From MGBC131033 sp910585655 (GTDB taxonomy: Bacteria > Bacillota > Clostridia > Lachnospirales > Lachnospiraceae): a DNA stretch of 46,763 nucleotides. Below are positions 39,698 to 46,763 of this stretch, one piece after another (the first letter of the stretch is position 1; the number at the start of each line of letters is the position of its first letter). The position numbers and the translations under genes were made by a program. The notes under the pieces are model-generated. The model saw only the letters and a program-made list of their open reading frames with translations, did not search any database and was not told the DNA's origin. The DNA lies in NCBI GenBank assembly GCA_949502025.1, contig CATBCG010000020.1, positions 1 to 46,763 on the forward strand, read 5' to 3'.

Positions 39698-40447
39698 ATG
39701 TCTATGAAACAGAACAACAGCCAGGAGGAGAGGCAAGAGGCAGGAAACTTGCTCCAGGCAAGGAAAGAACGGTTGTTACTGCCGTTAGTCCTGGTGCTTT
39801 TAGCAGCGGCGATTTTATCCGCAAAAAGCGTCTATACGGCTATTAGCGAAACCGAGGTGAAAAAGGGGCGTTGGCTGGTGGTTATCGATCCAGGGCATGG
39901 AGGCTTTGATCCGGGAAAAGTCGGCGTGGGCGAGGTATTGGAAAAGGATATCAACCTGGCGATTTCTTTAAAACTAAAGGCTCTTTTAGAGCAAAATGAC
40001 GTAACTGTAGTGATGACCAGAAAGAAGGACGAGGGGCTTTCTGGGAGCGGAGAGGGCAGTAAGAAAAATTCCGATATGCGCAACCGGGTGCAGCAGGTAA
40101 ACGGAGCGGGAGCGGATTTGGCTGTCAGTATCCATCAAAACAGCTTTACCGAAAGCTCCTCCCGTGGAGCGCAGGTATTCTATCATGGGAATTCCGGAGA
40201 AGGAAAAGTGTTGGCAGAACTGTTACAAGATCAGTTAAAAGCTACGCTAAAAGACGGGAACCATCGAATGGCAAAGGCAAATGACAGCTACTACATGCTG
40301 AAAAAGACGGAGTGTCCTTTTGCTATTGTAGAATGCGGCTTTTTATCCAATCCGGACGAGGCAGCGCTGCTGCAGGAGGAGAGCTATCAGGAAAAGGTGG
40401 CGTGGGCGATCCATTTGGGGATTTTACAATATTTGAATGAACAATAA
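39698..40447 (+). CDS. N-acetylmuramoyl-L-alanine amidase (CwlD-like)
   Basis: A 249-residue Zn-amidase of the Amidase_3 family. A helix (about 26-45) anchors the protein. Zn ligands and catalytic residues sit in VVIDPGHGGFDPG, LEKDINLAISLKLKALLE, SIHQNSF and AIVECGFLSNPDEAALL. It cleaves the amide bond between muramic acid and L-alanine. The length and single anchor resemble CwlD of spore-forming relatives, which makes muramic lactam in cortex. The start may be 39698 or 39704; the ribosome site (GACGGGA) is weak. It lies 77 bases after the GH18 gene and may be transcribed with it. Confidence 0.9.
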   Translation: MSMKQNNSQEERQEAGNLLQARKERLLLPLVLVLLAAAILSAKSVYTAISETEVKKGRWLVVIDPGHGGFDPGKVGVGEVLEKDINLAISLKLKALLEQNDVTVVMTRKKDEGLSGSGEGSKKNSDMRNRVQQVNGAGADLAVSIHQNSFTESSSRGAQVFYHGNSGEGKVLAELLQDQLKATLKDGNHRMAKANDSYYMLKKTECPFAIVECGFLSNPDEAALLQEESYQEKVAWAIHLGILQYLNEQ

Positions 40448-40533
40448 AACAAAAAAGAAGCCATACCCAGACAGGAACAAAAATCAAAGATAAATTGGTA
40501 GATTGTCTGTCTGGCGGCAGAACGGAGGAAATG

Positions 40534-41136
40534 ATGAGACACGAAAAGAGTAGGAAATTAAGTAGGGTGGCATTGCTTTTGACACTGGTGCTGGTAGCAG
40601 CTTTGGCGCTTTCCGGCTGCGGGAAAAATACGAAGCCTCAAGTCGAAATCGAAATTGAAGATTATGGTACGATTAAGCTGGAACTGGACAGAAAAGCGGC
40701 GCCGATTACCGTGGAAAACTTTTTAAAGCTGGTAGAAGAGGATTTTTACGACGGATTGACTTTTCATAGAATCGTAAGTGGCTTTATGATTCAGGGCGGC
40801 GATCCGGAGGGAACCGGAATGGGTGGTTCCGATGAAACGATCAAAGGGGAATTTTCAGCCAATGGTGTGGAAAATTCGCTTTCTCATACCAGAGGAGCGA
40901 TTTCGATGGCGAGAAGCAGCGCAATGGACAGCGCCAGCTCCCAGTTTTTTATTGTACAGGAAGACAGCACTTTCTTAGACGGAGAATATGCGGCTTTCGG
41001 CTATGTAACAGAGGGGATAGAAATCGTTGATCAAATTGTGGAAGAGGTATTGCAGTATCCGTTTGCAGATGAAGGAATGAACCTGGTAGCGACCGAGCAT
41101 CAGCCGGTGATCAAAAGCATTACCGTAGTAAAATAA
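40534..41136 (+). CDS. Cyclophilin-type peptidyl-prolyl isomerase lipoprotein
   Basis: A 200-residue lipoprotein: basic start, hydrophobic stretch and lipobox LALSGC, then a cyclophilin domain with FHRIVSGFMIQGGDPEGTGMGGS (catalytic Arg in FHRI), ARSSAMDSASSQFFI and GYVTEGIEIVDQI. It catalyses proline isomerisation on the outer face of the membrane, helping exported proteins to fold. Two ATGs at 40531 and 40534; the second has better spacing to GGAGG (40524-40528). Confidence 0.93.
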   Translation: MRHEKSRKLSRVALLLTLVLVAALALSGCGKNTKPQVEIEIEDYGTIKLELDRKAAPITVENFLKLVEEDFYDGLTFHRIVSGFMIQGGDPEGTGMGGSDETIKGEFSANGVENSLSHTRGAISMARSSAMDSASSQFFIVQEDSTFLDGEYAAFGYVTEGIEIVDQIVEEVLQYPFADEGMNLVATEHQPVIKSITVVK

Positions 41137-41150
41137 ATAAGAATCCTGCA

Positions 41151-41182
41151 AAGCAGCAGGGGGATGTTTCCTCCTGCTGCTT
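41151..41182 (+). terminator. Hairpin after cyclophilin gene
   Basis: A 14 bp stem (41151-41164 with 41169-41182, one G-T, loop TGTT). No T-run follows, so it may work as a weak terminator or a 3' stabiliser. Confidence 0.5.
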
Positions 41183-41258
41183 GATAACTGGAAATAATGG
41201 GATTCTAAGATGGAGTATACGGGACTTGAATCTCAAAAAATGTTTTTAAAAATTCCTC

Positions 41259-41287
41259 TTTACAAATGAGAAAAAGTATATTATAAT
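41259..41287 (+). promoter_or_regulatory. Promoter of tRNA-Arg
   Basis: TTTACA (41259-41264), 17 bases, TATAAT (41282-41287), 47 bases before the mature tRNA. Confidence 0.75.
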
Positions 41288-41333
41288 AAAGACCATGATT
41301 TGGGCAGATCATACAGAAGTAGAAGACTTATCC

Positions 41334-41407
41334 GCATCTGTAGCTCAGCTGGATAGAGCACTGGCTTCCGAAGCCAGGTGTCGCAGGTTCGAATCCTGTC
41401 AGGTGCA
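41334..41407 (+). tRNA. tRNA-Arg (anticodon CCG)
   Basis: A full 74-base cloverleaf: acceptor GCATCTG/CAGGTGC (one U-G), D stem GCTC/GAGC, anticodon stem CTGGC/GCCAG with loop TTCCGAA, T stem GCAGG/CCTGT with TTCGAAT. CCG reads the CGG codon. CCA is not encoded. An imperfect hairpin with ATAGA/TCTAT and CTTTTTG follows at about 41424-41466 and may end the transcript. Confidence 0.95.
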
Positions 41408-41583
41408 TTTGAAGGGAAACTGTTGCAGCGTAGATAGAGTGTGTCTATGAAGTAGCAGTCTTTTTGTTTCGCAGGAACGCTGTCTGCGGAGGACATTTTC
41501 GTTTGTATAGGAACAGAGAAAAAAGCAGAAAAATAGGTAGAATAGAAATATTACGAAAATGTTACATAAGGAAGAATGTGTCA

Positions 41584-41612
41584 TTGATTTTCCCGGTGGT
41601 ATTTGTTATGAT
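41584..41612 (+). promoter_or_regulatory. Promoter of the 41702 gene
   Basis: TTGATT (41584-41589), 17 bases, TATGAT (41607-41612), 90 bases before the start codon. Confidence 0.65.
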
Positions 41613-41701
41613 TAGGTACAGAATGAAACGGAAAAGACGGGAACCAGGGAAAGAAACTTGCTAATTTACAGTGTTTGTTTGAGAAAGAGGTTAATATCAA
41701 T

Positions 41702-42448
41702 ATGAGATTTCGATATAAAAAGATTGCGGTAACGGTATCTTTAATTGTGATGGGCATTGGCATGATTACGTGGACAACCAGACTTGCTACGATGGACGAG
41801 TCTACAAAAGTAGAAAAAGATTCGGAAGAAAATGAAGAGAAGCCAGGCGAAGAGGGAGATTCTGAAACCAAGTTGCCGGATATAGACGGGACTACTTCGT
41901 CTGCCGTCGGTGGGAAGGAAAACGAAGAAGGGGCAGTAGAGACAATCACGAAGGAAAATGGATTAGAAAAGAATGCTTATCCGGAGATCAATGAGCTGAT
42001 TACGGCTTATCTGAATGCGAAGCTGGCAGGAGATGAAAAGAAGTTAGCAGATTTGGTAGATGATGTTTCATATTTGGATATGAATGATGTCAAGCGTCGG
42101 ACGGAGCGGATTGAGGAGTATCAGACGATTGATTGTTATACGTTAGCCGGACCGGAGGAAGGTTCCTTTATGGTCTATGTTTACAGTGAAGTAAAAGTCA
42201 AAGAGATTGATACTTTAGTGAGCGGTTTGGACGGATTTTACATTCGGACGAATGACGCCGGAAAAATGATGATTACGATGGGAGAAGTATCGGAGGAAGT
42301 CGAGGCGCAGCTTACGGCGGACAGAGAGCGAGAGGACGTAGCGAAGCTGATTCAGGACGTGAACCGTAAGTTTGCCGAAGAAGTAAAAAATGACGGTCAG
42401 TTAGCGGAATATTACGAGGAACTTCAAAAAGCGGATGAGTCGCAATAG
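41702..42448 (+). CDS. Membrane-anchored protein of unknown function
   Basis: A 248-residue protein with a signal/anchor helix (about 7-26), an acidic, disordered Glu/Asp/Ser-rich linker (about 35-95) and a folded C-terminal domain (YPEINELITAYLNAKLAGDEKKLADLV ... YVYSEVKVKEIDTLVSGLDGFYIR), which has the look of an NTF2-like alpha+beta fold. It ends in charged helices. Similar small extracellular domains occur in Lachnospiraceae wall proteins; function unknown. AAAGAGG stands 11 bases before ATG 41702. Confidence 0.75.
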   Translation: MRFRYKKIAVTVSLIVMGIGMITWTTRLATMDESTKVEKDSEENEEKPGEEGDSETKLPDIDGTTSSAVGGKENEEGAVETITKENGLEKNAYPEINELITAYLNAKLAGDEKKLADLVDDVSYLDMNDVKRRTERIEEYQTIDCYTLAGPEEGSFMVYVYSEVKVKEIDTLVSGLDGFYIRTNDAGKMMITMGEVSEEVEAQLTADREREDVAKLIQDVNRKFAEEVKNDGQLAEYYEELQKADESQ

Positions 42449-42481
42449 GAGAAAGAAACAAAAAAGCAGCAAGGAAGAAAA

Positions 42482-42509
42482 AGGGTGCCGCACTTATTTG
42501 TGGCACCCT
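42482..42509 (+). terminator. Weak terminator hairpin
   Basis: AGGGTGCC (42482-42489) pairs with GGCACCCT (42502-42509). The tail GATTGT is poor in T. Confidence 0.5.
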
Positions 42510-42557
42510 GATTGTATGTAAAGGGCTTAAAACAAACATAAAAAGTCGGGGAGGTGT

Positions 42558-43319
42558 ATGAGTGTGGCAGAGGAAAAGGAAGGCGTCCGCCTGAATAAAT
42601 ATTTAAGTGAAGCCGGAGTTTGTTCCAGACGGGAAGCGGATCGGCTGATTGAAGCCGGAGAGGTTTTGATAGATGGAATCAGAGCCGTTCCCGGTATCCG
42701 GGTGCTGCCAGGACAGGAGGTTATCTGCCAGGGAAGTCTTGTGGCGGGAAAACCGGAAGAGGTTTTGCTGGCTTTTCATAAGCCCAGAGGAATTATCTGT
42801 ACCACAGCCGATCCCAAAGCGCCGAATACGATCGTCGATTATATCGGATATGAAGAGCGAATTTATCCGGTAGGACGGCTGGATAAAGATTCAGAAGGCT
42901 TGATTTTACTGACCAACGACGGAAAACTGACGGAGCGGCTGTTGCGGAGCCGCTACGGACACGAGAAAGAATATATTGTTACGGTCAACAAACCCTTGAC
43001 GAAAGAGTTTTTAAAAGGCATACAGGAAGGCGTCTGGCTGCCGGAATTAGAGCAGAGGACAAAGCCATGCCGGGCGGACGCGGTAGGAAACCGCACGTTT
43101 CGGATTATATTGACACAGGGCTTGAATCGTCAGATCAGGCGGATGTGCGAGCAGTTCGGATATCGGGTAAGAAGTCTGAAACGGATACGAATTATGAACA
43201 TTCGACTGGAAAAACTGCCCGTAGGAGAGTGGCGACCGGTTACAGAGGCAGAGAAACGGGAATTGTTAAAAAGGCTGGGACTTTTAGAGGATTTGGAGGG
43301 AAAAGATGAGCGCAGATAG
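42558..43319 (+). CDS. rluF: 23S rRNA pseudouridine synthase, RluF-like
   Basis: A 253-residue RsuA/RluB/E/F-family enzyme. An S4 domain (RLNKYLSEAGVCSRREADRLIEAGEVLIDG) binds RNA; the catalytic domain has GRLDKDSEGLILLTNDG with the active Asp, HEKEYIVTV, and LTQGLNRQIRRMCEQFGYRVRSLKRIRIMNI, the last being RluF-like. It isomerises a uridine of 23S rRNA. GGGGAGG precedes ATG 42558. The gene overlaps ligA by 14 bases. Confidence 0.92.
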   Translation: MSVAEEKEGVRLNKYLSEAGVCSRREADRLIEAGEVLIDGIRAVPGIRVLPGQEVICQGSLVAGKPEEVLLAFHKPRGIICTTADPKAPNTIVDYIGYEERIYPVGRLDKDSEGLILLTNDGKLTERLLRSRYGHEKEYIVTVNKPLTKEFLKGIQEGVWLPELEQRTKPCRADAVGNRTFRIILTQGLNRQIRRMCEQFGYRVRSLKRIRIMNIRLEKLPVGEWRPVTEAEKRELLKRLGLLEDLEGKDERR

Positions 43320-45297
43320 AATAAGAATGAAAGAGCTGATACAAAAGCTAGATGAAGCGGCTCGTGCCTATTACCAGGAGAGCCGGGAGATTATGAGTAA
43401 TCTGGAGTACGACAGCTTATACGACGAGCTGGTATCTTTAGAGGAGCAGACAGGAATCGTATTGGCAGGGAGTCCGACGAAAAAGGTGGGTTATGAAATT
43501 GTCAGCGAGCTGCCGAAGGAACGCCATAGTGAGCCGAGACTTTCTTTGGATAAGACCAAGGAGGTCACGGTACTGGAAGAATTTCTGAAAGAACAGGAGG
43601 GAGTGCTTTCCTGGAAGTTGGACGGGCTGACGATTGTACTGTTTTATGAAAACGGAGAATTGGTAAAGGCACTGACCCGCGGAAACGGTGAGATCGGCGA
43701 GGTGGTGACGCCAAATGCCAGAACATTTGTCAATCTGCCGCTGCAGATTCCCTATAAAGGAAATTTGTCCGTCCGCGGCGAGGCAGTGATTCACTATTCG
43801 GATTTTAAACGCTTGAATGAGGAAATCGAGAATGCAGAGGCACGGTATAAAAATCCAAGAAATCTGTGTAGTGGCTCCGTGCGGCAGCTCAATACGGAGA
43901 TTACGGCGAAGCGAAGCGTAAATTTTTGCGCCTATGAGCTGCTGACGGCGGACGAGGTGGAGTTTCATAATGCAAGGATGGAGCAGTTGGCTTTTTTGAC
44001 AGAACAAGGTTTTGAGGTAGTAGAGCATGAACTGGTGACGGCAGAAACCGTAGCCGAATCTGTAGCCGGATTTTCAGAGCGGATTTTAAACTATGATATT
44101 CCGTCGGACGGTCTGGTACTGACTTATAACGATATCGACTATGGAATCAGTCTGGGCAGGACGTCCAAATTTCCGCGGCATTCTCTGGCGTTTAAATGGC
44201 AGGATGAAACAGCGGAAACCATCTTGCGGGAAATAGAGTGGAGCGCTTCCCGGACGGGGCTTATCAATCCGGTTGCTATTTTTGATCCGATAGAGTTAGA
44301 GGGGACGACCGTATCAAGAGCGAGTGTCCATAACGTCAGTATTATGGAAAGTCTCAAATTGGGAATCGGAGATCGGATACAGGTGTATAAAGCCAATATG
44401 ATCATTCCGCAGATTGCAGAAAATTTGACAGAGAGCGGAAGCTGTCAGCCGCCGGAGAGCTGCCCGGTATGCGGCGGTCAGACGGAGGTGCGCCAGGAAA
44501 ATGACGTACGGGTACTCTATTGCATCAACCCGGATTGTATGGCAAAGAAAATGAAAGGTCTGTCCCTGTTTGTATCCAGGGATGCGATGGATATAGAAGG
44601 ATTGTCAGAAGCTACCATTGAAAAGCTGATGGAGCGGAACCTTTTGCATGATCTGGCTGATTTGTTCCGCCTCAAGGAGCATGGCGAAGTGATTACAGAA
44701 ATGGAGGGTTTTGGAGAACGCTCCTATCAGAAGCTTTGTGAAGCGATTGAGAAAGCGCGTCATACAACGCTGGTACGTCTGCTTTACAGCCTGGGGATTC
44801 CGGGGGTAGGTCTTGCCGGAGCGAAACTGCTCTCCCGTCATTTTTCCGGAGACATCCATCGGATTATGGAAGCGGAGGCAGAGGAGTTGACGGAGATCGA
44901 CGGAATCGGACCGATTCTGGCAGAAGGTGTAGTGACTTTTTTCCGATCTCCAAAGAACCGCCAGACGATAGAAGACTTGCTTCGAGAGGTAGAGCTAGAG
45001 CAGGAAGTTCAGGAAGAGGAACAGCCGCTTTCCGGAAAGGTATTTGTGATTACGGGCAGCTTGGTACAGTTTGAAAACCGCAATGCCTTAAAGGAATATA
45101 TTGAAAGAAGAGGCGGCAAGGTGACAGGCTCAGTCAGCAATAAGACAAGCTATTTGATCAACAATGACAATACTTCCTCCTCTTCTAAAAATAAAAAAGC
45201 AGCGGAGCTGGGGATTCCGATTCTCACAGAAGAGGAATTTTTAAAGCTGGAAGCAAAGCAGGACGCAGTTCCGGAAGAGGTATCGGACGAGGAATAA
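43306..45297 (+). CDS. ligA: NAD-dependent DNA ligase
   Basis: A 663-residue LigA. The adenylation domain contains the nucleophile K104 in SWKLDGLTI and LTRGNGEIGEVVTPN, where many ligases have RGDGxxGEDVT; then the OB fold (VYKANMIIPQI in place of the common RAGDVIP), a zinc finger (CPVCGG ... CINPDC), helix-hairpin-helix repeats (LYSLGIPGVGLAGAKLL, LTEIDGIGPILAEGV) and a C-terminal BRCT domain (LSGKVFVITGSLVQFENRNALKEYIERRGGK). The motif changes are, from memory, common to LigA of related Clostridia. It starts inside rluF, so the two are co-translated. Confidence 0.93.
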   Translation: MSADRIRMKELIQKLDEAARAYYQESREIMSNLEYDSLYDELVSLEEQTGIVLAGSPTKKVGYEIVSELPKERHSEPRLSLDKTKEVTVLEEFLKEQEGVLSWKLDGLTIVLFYENGELVKALTRGNGEIGEVVTPNARTFVNLPLQIPYKGNLSVRGEAVIHYSDFKRLNEEIENAEARYKNPRNLCSGSVRQLNTEITAKRSVNFCAYELLTADEVEFHNARMEQLAFLTEQGFEVVEHELVTAETVAESVAGFSERILNYDIPSDGLVLTYNDIDYGISLGRTSKFPRHSLAFKWQDETAETILREIEWSASRTGLINPVAIFDPIELEGTTVSRASVHNVSIMESLKLGIGDRIQVYKANMIIPQIAENLTESGSCQPPESCPVCGGQTEVRQENDVRVLYCINPDCMAKKMKGLSLFVSRDAMDIEGLSEATIEKLMERNLLHDLADLFRLKEHGEVITEMEGFGERSYQKLCEAIEKARHTTLVRLLYSLGIPGVGLAGAKLLSRHFSGDIHRIMEAEAEELTEIDGIGPILAEGVVTFFRSPKNRQTIEDLLREVELEQEVQEEEQPLSGKVFVITGSLVQFENRNALKEYIERRGGKVTGSVSNKTSYLINNDNTSSSSKNKKAAELGIPILTEEEFLKLEAKQDAVPEEVSDEE

Positions 45298-45330
45298 TGT
45301 CTGCGCAGATAAAAACAGGGGGTGGACGGT

Positions 45331-46248
45331 ATGCCGATTAAGGTGCAGAGTAATTTACCGGCAAAGAAAATCTTAGAGGATGAAAACATTTTTATGATGG
45401 ATGAGCGGGTGGCAGCAGTACAGGACATCCGTCCGTTAGAGATTGCGATTTTAAATCTGATGCCGCTGAAGGAAGATACAGAGGTACAGCTTTTACGTAG
45501 CCTTTCCAATACGCCCTTACAGGTCAACGTGACATTTCTGACTACGAGCAGTTACGTTGGAAAAAATACGCCTTCTAGCCATCTGGATAAATTTTATCTG
45601 ACATTTGAGGAGATCAAGAAACAGAAATTTGACGGTTTGATTATCACTGGAGCGCCTGTGGAGCAGATGGCGTTTGAAGAGGTGGCTTATTGGTCGGAAC
45701 TGACAGAGATCCTGGATTGGAGCCGTACGCATGTGACATCTACGTTTCATATTTGCTGGGGAGCGCAGGCGGGCTTATATTATCACTACGGCATACGCAA
45801 GCATGTACTCGAAGGAAAGATTTTCGGGGTATATGAGCATAAAGTCTACAATCGGAGGACACCGTTGGTAAGGGGTTTTGACGATCTCTTTTTCGCTCCC
45901 CATTCCAGACATACCGCCATTTACCGGGAGGACATTGAGCAGATAGAGGAACTGATGATTTTGGCTGCTTCCGAAGAAGCAGGCGTATTTATCTGCATGT
46001 CTAAAGATGGTCGGCAGATTTTTGTGCTGGGGCATCCGGAATATGACCGTGTGACGTTAGATCGGGAGTATCATCGTGATCTGGAAAAAGGGCTTGAGAT
46101 TTCCATGCCCAAAAATTATTACCCGGAGGATCAGGATAAAGAGCGACCGCTGCTGCGGTGGCGGGCTCATGCCAATACCCTTTATACAAATTGGTTGAAT
46201 TACTATGTGTATCAGGCTACGCCGTATCGATTGGATGAGATTTGCTGA
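45331..46248 (+). CDS. metA: Homoserine O-acyltransferase
   Basis: A 305-residue MetA-type enzyme for the first step specific to methionine synthesis, acyl transfer to homoserine. The catalytic residues fall at the classical positions: C142 in FHICWGAQ, H235 and E237 in GHPEYDR. Firmicutes enzymes of this kind usually use acetyl-CoA; the residue that decides acetyl or succinyl was not checked. ATG 45331 follows GGGGGTGG. No S-box or T-box leader is seen in the 33 bases after ligA, so expression likely reads through from rluF-ligA. Confidence 0.94.
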   Translation: MPIKVQSNLPAKKILEDENIFMMDERVAAVQDIRPLEIAILNLMPLKEDTEVQLLRSLSNTPLQVNVTFLTTSSYVGKNTPSSHLDKFYLTFEEIKKQKFDGLIITGAPVEQMAFEEVAYWSELTEILDWSRTHVTSTFHICWGAQAGLYYHYGIRKHVLEGKIFGVYEHKVYNRRTPLVRGFDDLFFAPHSRHTAIYREDIEQIEELMILAASEEAGVFICMSKDGRQIFVLGHPEYDRVTLDREYHRDLEKGLEISMPKNYYPEDQDKERPLLRWRAHANTLYTNWLNYYVYQATPYRLDEIC

Positions 46249-46422
46249 ATACTTTGTATTTACTGGCTTTGCGGATATTTTGTGAAATATTTGAATTCTT
46301 ACTTTTTATAGGAATAGAACTGTCTGGCAAAATAGAATTTTTATTATTAGAAAGCGGGCAAGGAGATACAGCTTCATACGAAGTATTTTTTCGTTCTAAT
46401 GGAATTCCGACAGAAATTCTTG

Positions 46423-46451
46423 TTGCATAATGCCAGAAAATGTGTTATATT
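46423..46451 (+). promoter_or_regulatory. Promoter of the small toxin gene
   Basis: TTGCAT (46423-46428), 17 bases, TATATT (46446-46451). The 175 bases between metA and this site contain a frame that is not convincing. Confidence 0.6.
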
Positions 46452-46457
46452 GTCACT

Positions 46458-46550
46458 ATGGGAAACCATAGAGCCAAAGGCGGCTTTACCCCTCTTTTTT
46501 CTTCGGAGGGTATATAAATGTCCTCCAGATTAGGAAAGGAGGGCAAAGCA
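46458..46550 (+). promoter_or_regulatory. Structured leader of the toxin mRNA
   Basis: ACCCCTC (near 46489-46495) can pair with GAGGGT (46506-46511), and GGAGG (46505-46509) can pair instead with CCTCC (46521-46525). The ribosome site AAAGGAGGG (46534-46542) could pair with either pyrimidine arm. Such competing stems around the ribosome site are typical of type I toxin mRNAs. Confidence 0.5.
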
Positions 46551-46640
46551 ATGTATGTAACATATCAGGACTTACTTTTATTCTGCACATTCATTGTTGC
46601 CCTTGTAGGTCTTTGTTATAAGATTTTCAACGAATCATGA
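46551..46640 (+). CDS. Holin-like type I toxin peptide
   Basis: A 29-residue peptide, MYVTYQDLLLFCTFIVALVG and then LCYKIFNES: polar start, one hydrophobic helix, basic end. This layout, including the (V/T)-T-Y-x-(D/E)-L start, fits the small holin-like toxins of type I systems in Firmicutes, which damage the membrane when made in excess. Ribosome site AAAGGAGGG at 46534-46542. An antisense RNA from the minus strand would be expected; its promoter was not found with confidence. Downstream 46641-46763 shows only the near-palindrome GGGGCTAGCTCC. Confidence 0.6.
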   Translation: MYVTYQDLLLFCTFIVALVGLCYKIFNES

Positions 46641-46763
46641 AGGGTTATCACAGCCTATAATGAAAATAGGAGGGGGCTAGCTCCACTACTGTTTTAGCTT
46701 CCTGTTTTGATTTATAATAGTTTTAGGCAGGATTAAGTTTGGACGCACCTTGGAGGATCTGCA

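Noticed and set aside
43438..44028. Long minus-strand frame inside ligA
   Set aside because: Shadow frame; ligA shows full family conservation over the same bases.
46242..46430. 62-codon frame after metA
   Set aside because: It overlaps the metA stop, has no ribosome site and resembles no protein; the region fits an intergenic stretch before the toxin promoter.
1..46763. CRISPR array, prophage, intact insertion sequence or integrase
   Set aside because: No regularly spaced repeats, phage structural genes, transposase or integrase motifs were found on either strand.

Overview
The window reads as a chromosomal segment of a strictly anaerobic, Gram-positive Clostridia bacterium, most likely a Lachnospiraceae member. 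The grounds are an NAD(P)-linked trimeric [FeFe] hydrogenase, lipoteichoic acid synthase, MecA, a SleB-type cortex hydrolase, YaaH-like and CwlD-like wall enzymes, QueT, strong AAGGAGG ribosome sites and sigma-A promoters. Species cannot be fixed by eye. Coding is dense on both strands and no rRNA, CRISPR array, intact transposase or prophage was seen.

Layout. 1-3.3 kb: an AT-rich two-component system plus a lipoprotein, unlike its surroundings and probably acquired. 3.3-8.4 kb (minus): a five-gene electron-bifurcating hydrogenase operon that includes a stray GHKL ATPase, behind an extended -10 promoter and a palindrome. 8.7-10.8 kb: small proteins of unknown role, one a free-standing FakA-like domain. 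10.8-19.1 kb (plus): a second hydrogenase-related locus with nine genes: two DRTGG-type proteins, an RsbW-like kinase, a PHP phosphoesterase, a thioredoxin-fold ferredoxin, a SpoIIE-type PP2C phosphatase and three mutually different [FeFe]-hydrogenase-like proteins, one with a PAS domain. A near-consensus Rex site lies in the middle. 19.1-21.6 kb: a decayed accessory patch (orphan HicB with a hicA stump, helicase tail, broken NUDIX gene, ATPase-TPR chimera). 21.6-31.3 kb: GNAT, TSUP exporter with a radical SAM maturase, SleB hydrolase, asnS, MATE pump, a tRNA and an LTA synthase. 31.4-35.8 kb: queT with a structured leader, a class A PBP with a very acidic tail, a DUF1858 protein and mecA. 36-41.1 kb: a kinase/MinD-like fusion, a structured intergenic element, a GH18 enzyme, CwlD-type amidase and a cyclophilin lipoprotein. 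41.2-46.3 kb: tRNA-Arg, a membrane-anchored protein, rluF, ligA and metA. The right edge carries a likely type I toxin gene.

How it works together. The first hydrogenase operon should couple NAD(P)H and ferredoxin oxidation to H2. The second locus looks like a hydrogen or redox sensing and signalling system built from hydrogenase parts: kinase and phosphatase of the partner-switch type are present, but the usual STAS antagonist is missing, so the DRTGG proteins are the natural candidates for its role. This locus is the part of the window most worth experiments. The other notable items are the kinase/MinD fusion, two unassigned structured intergenic elements, the orphaned HicB with an operator inside its promoter, and the toxin at the right edge.
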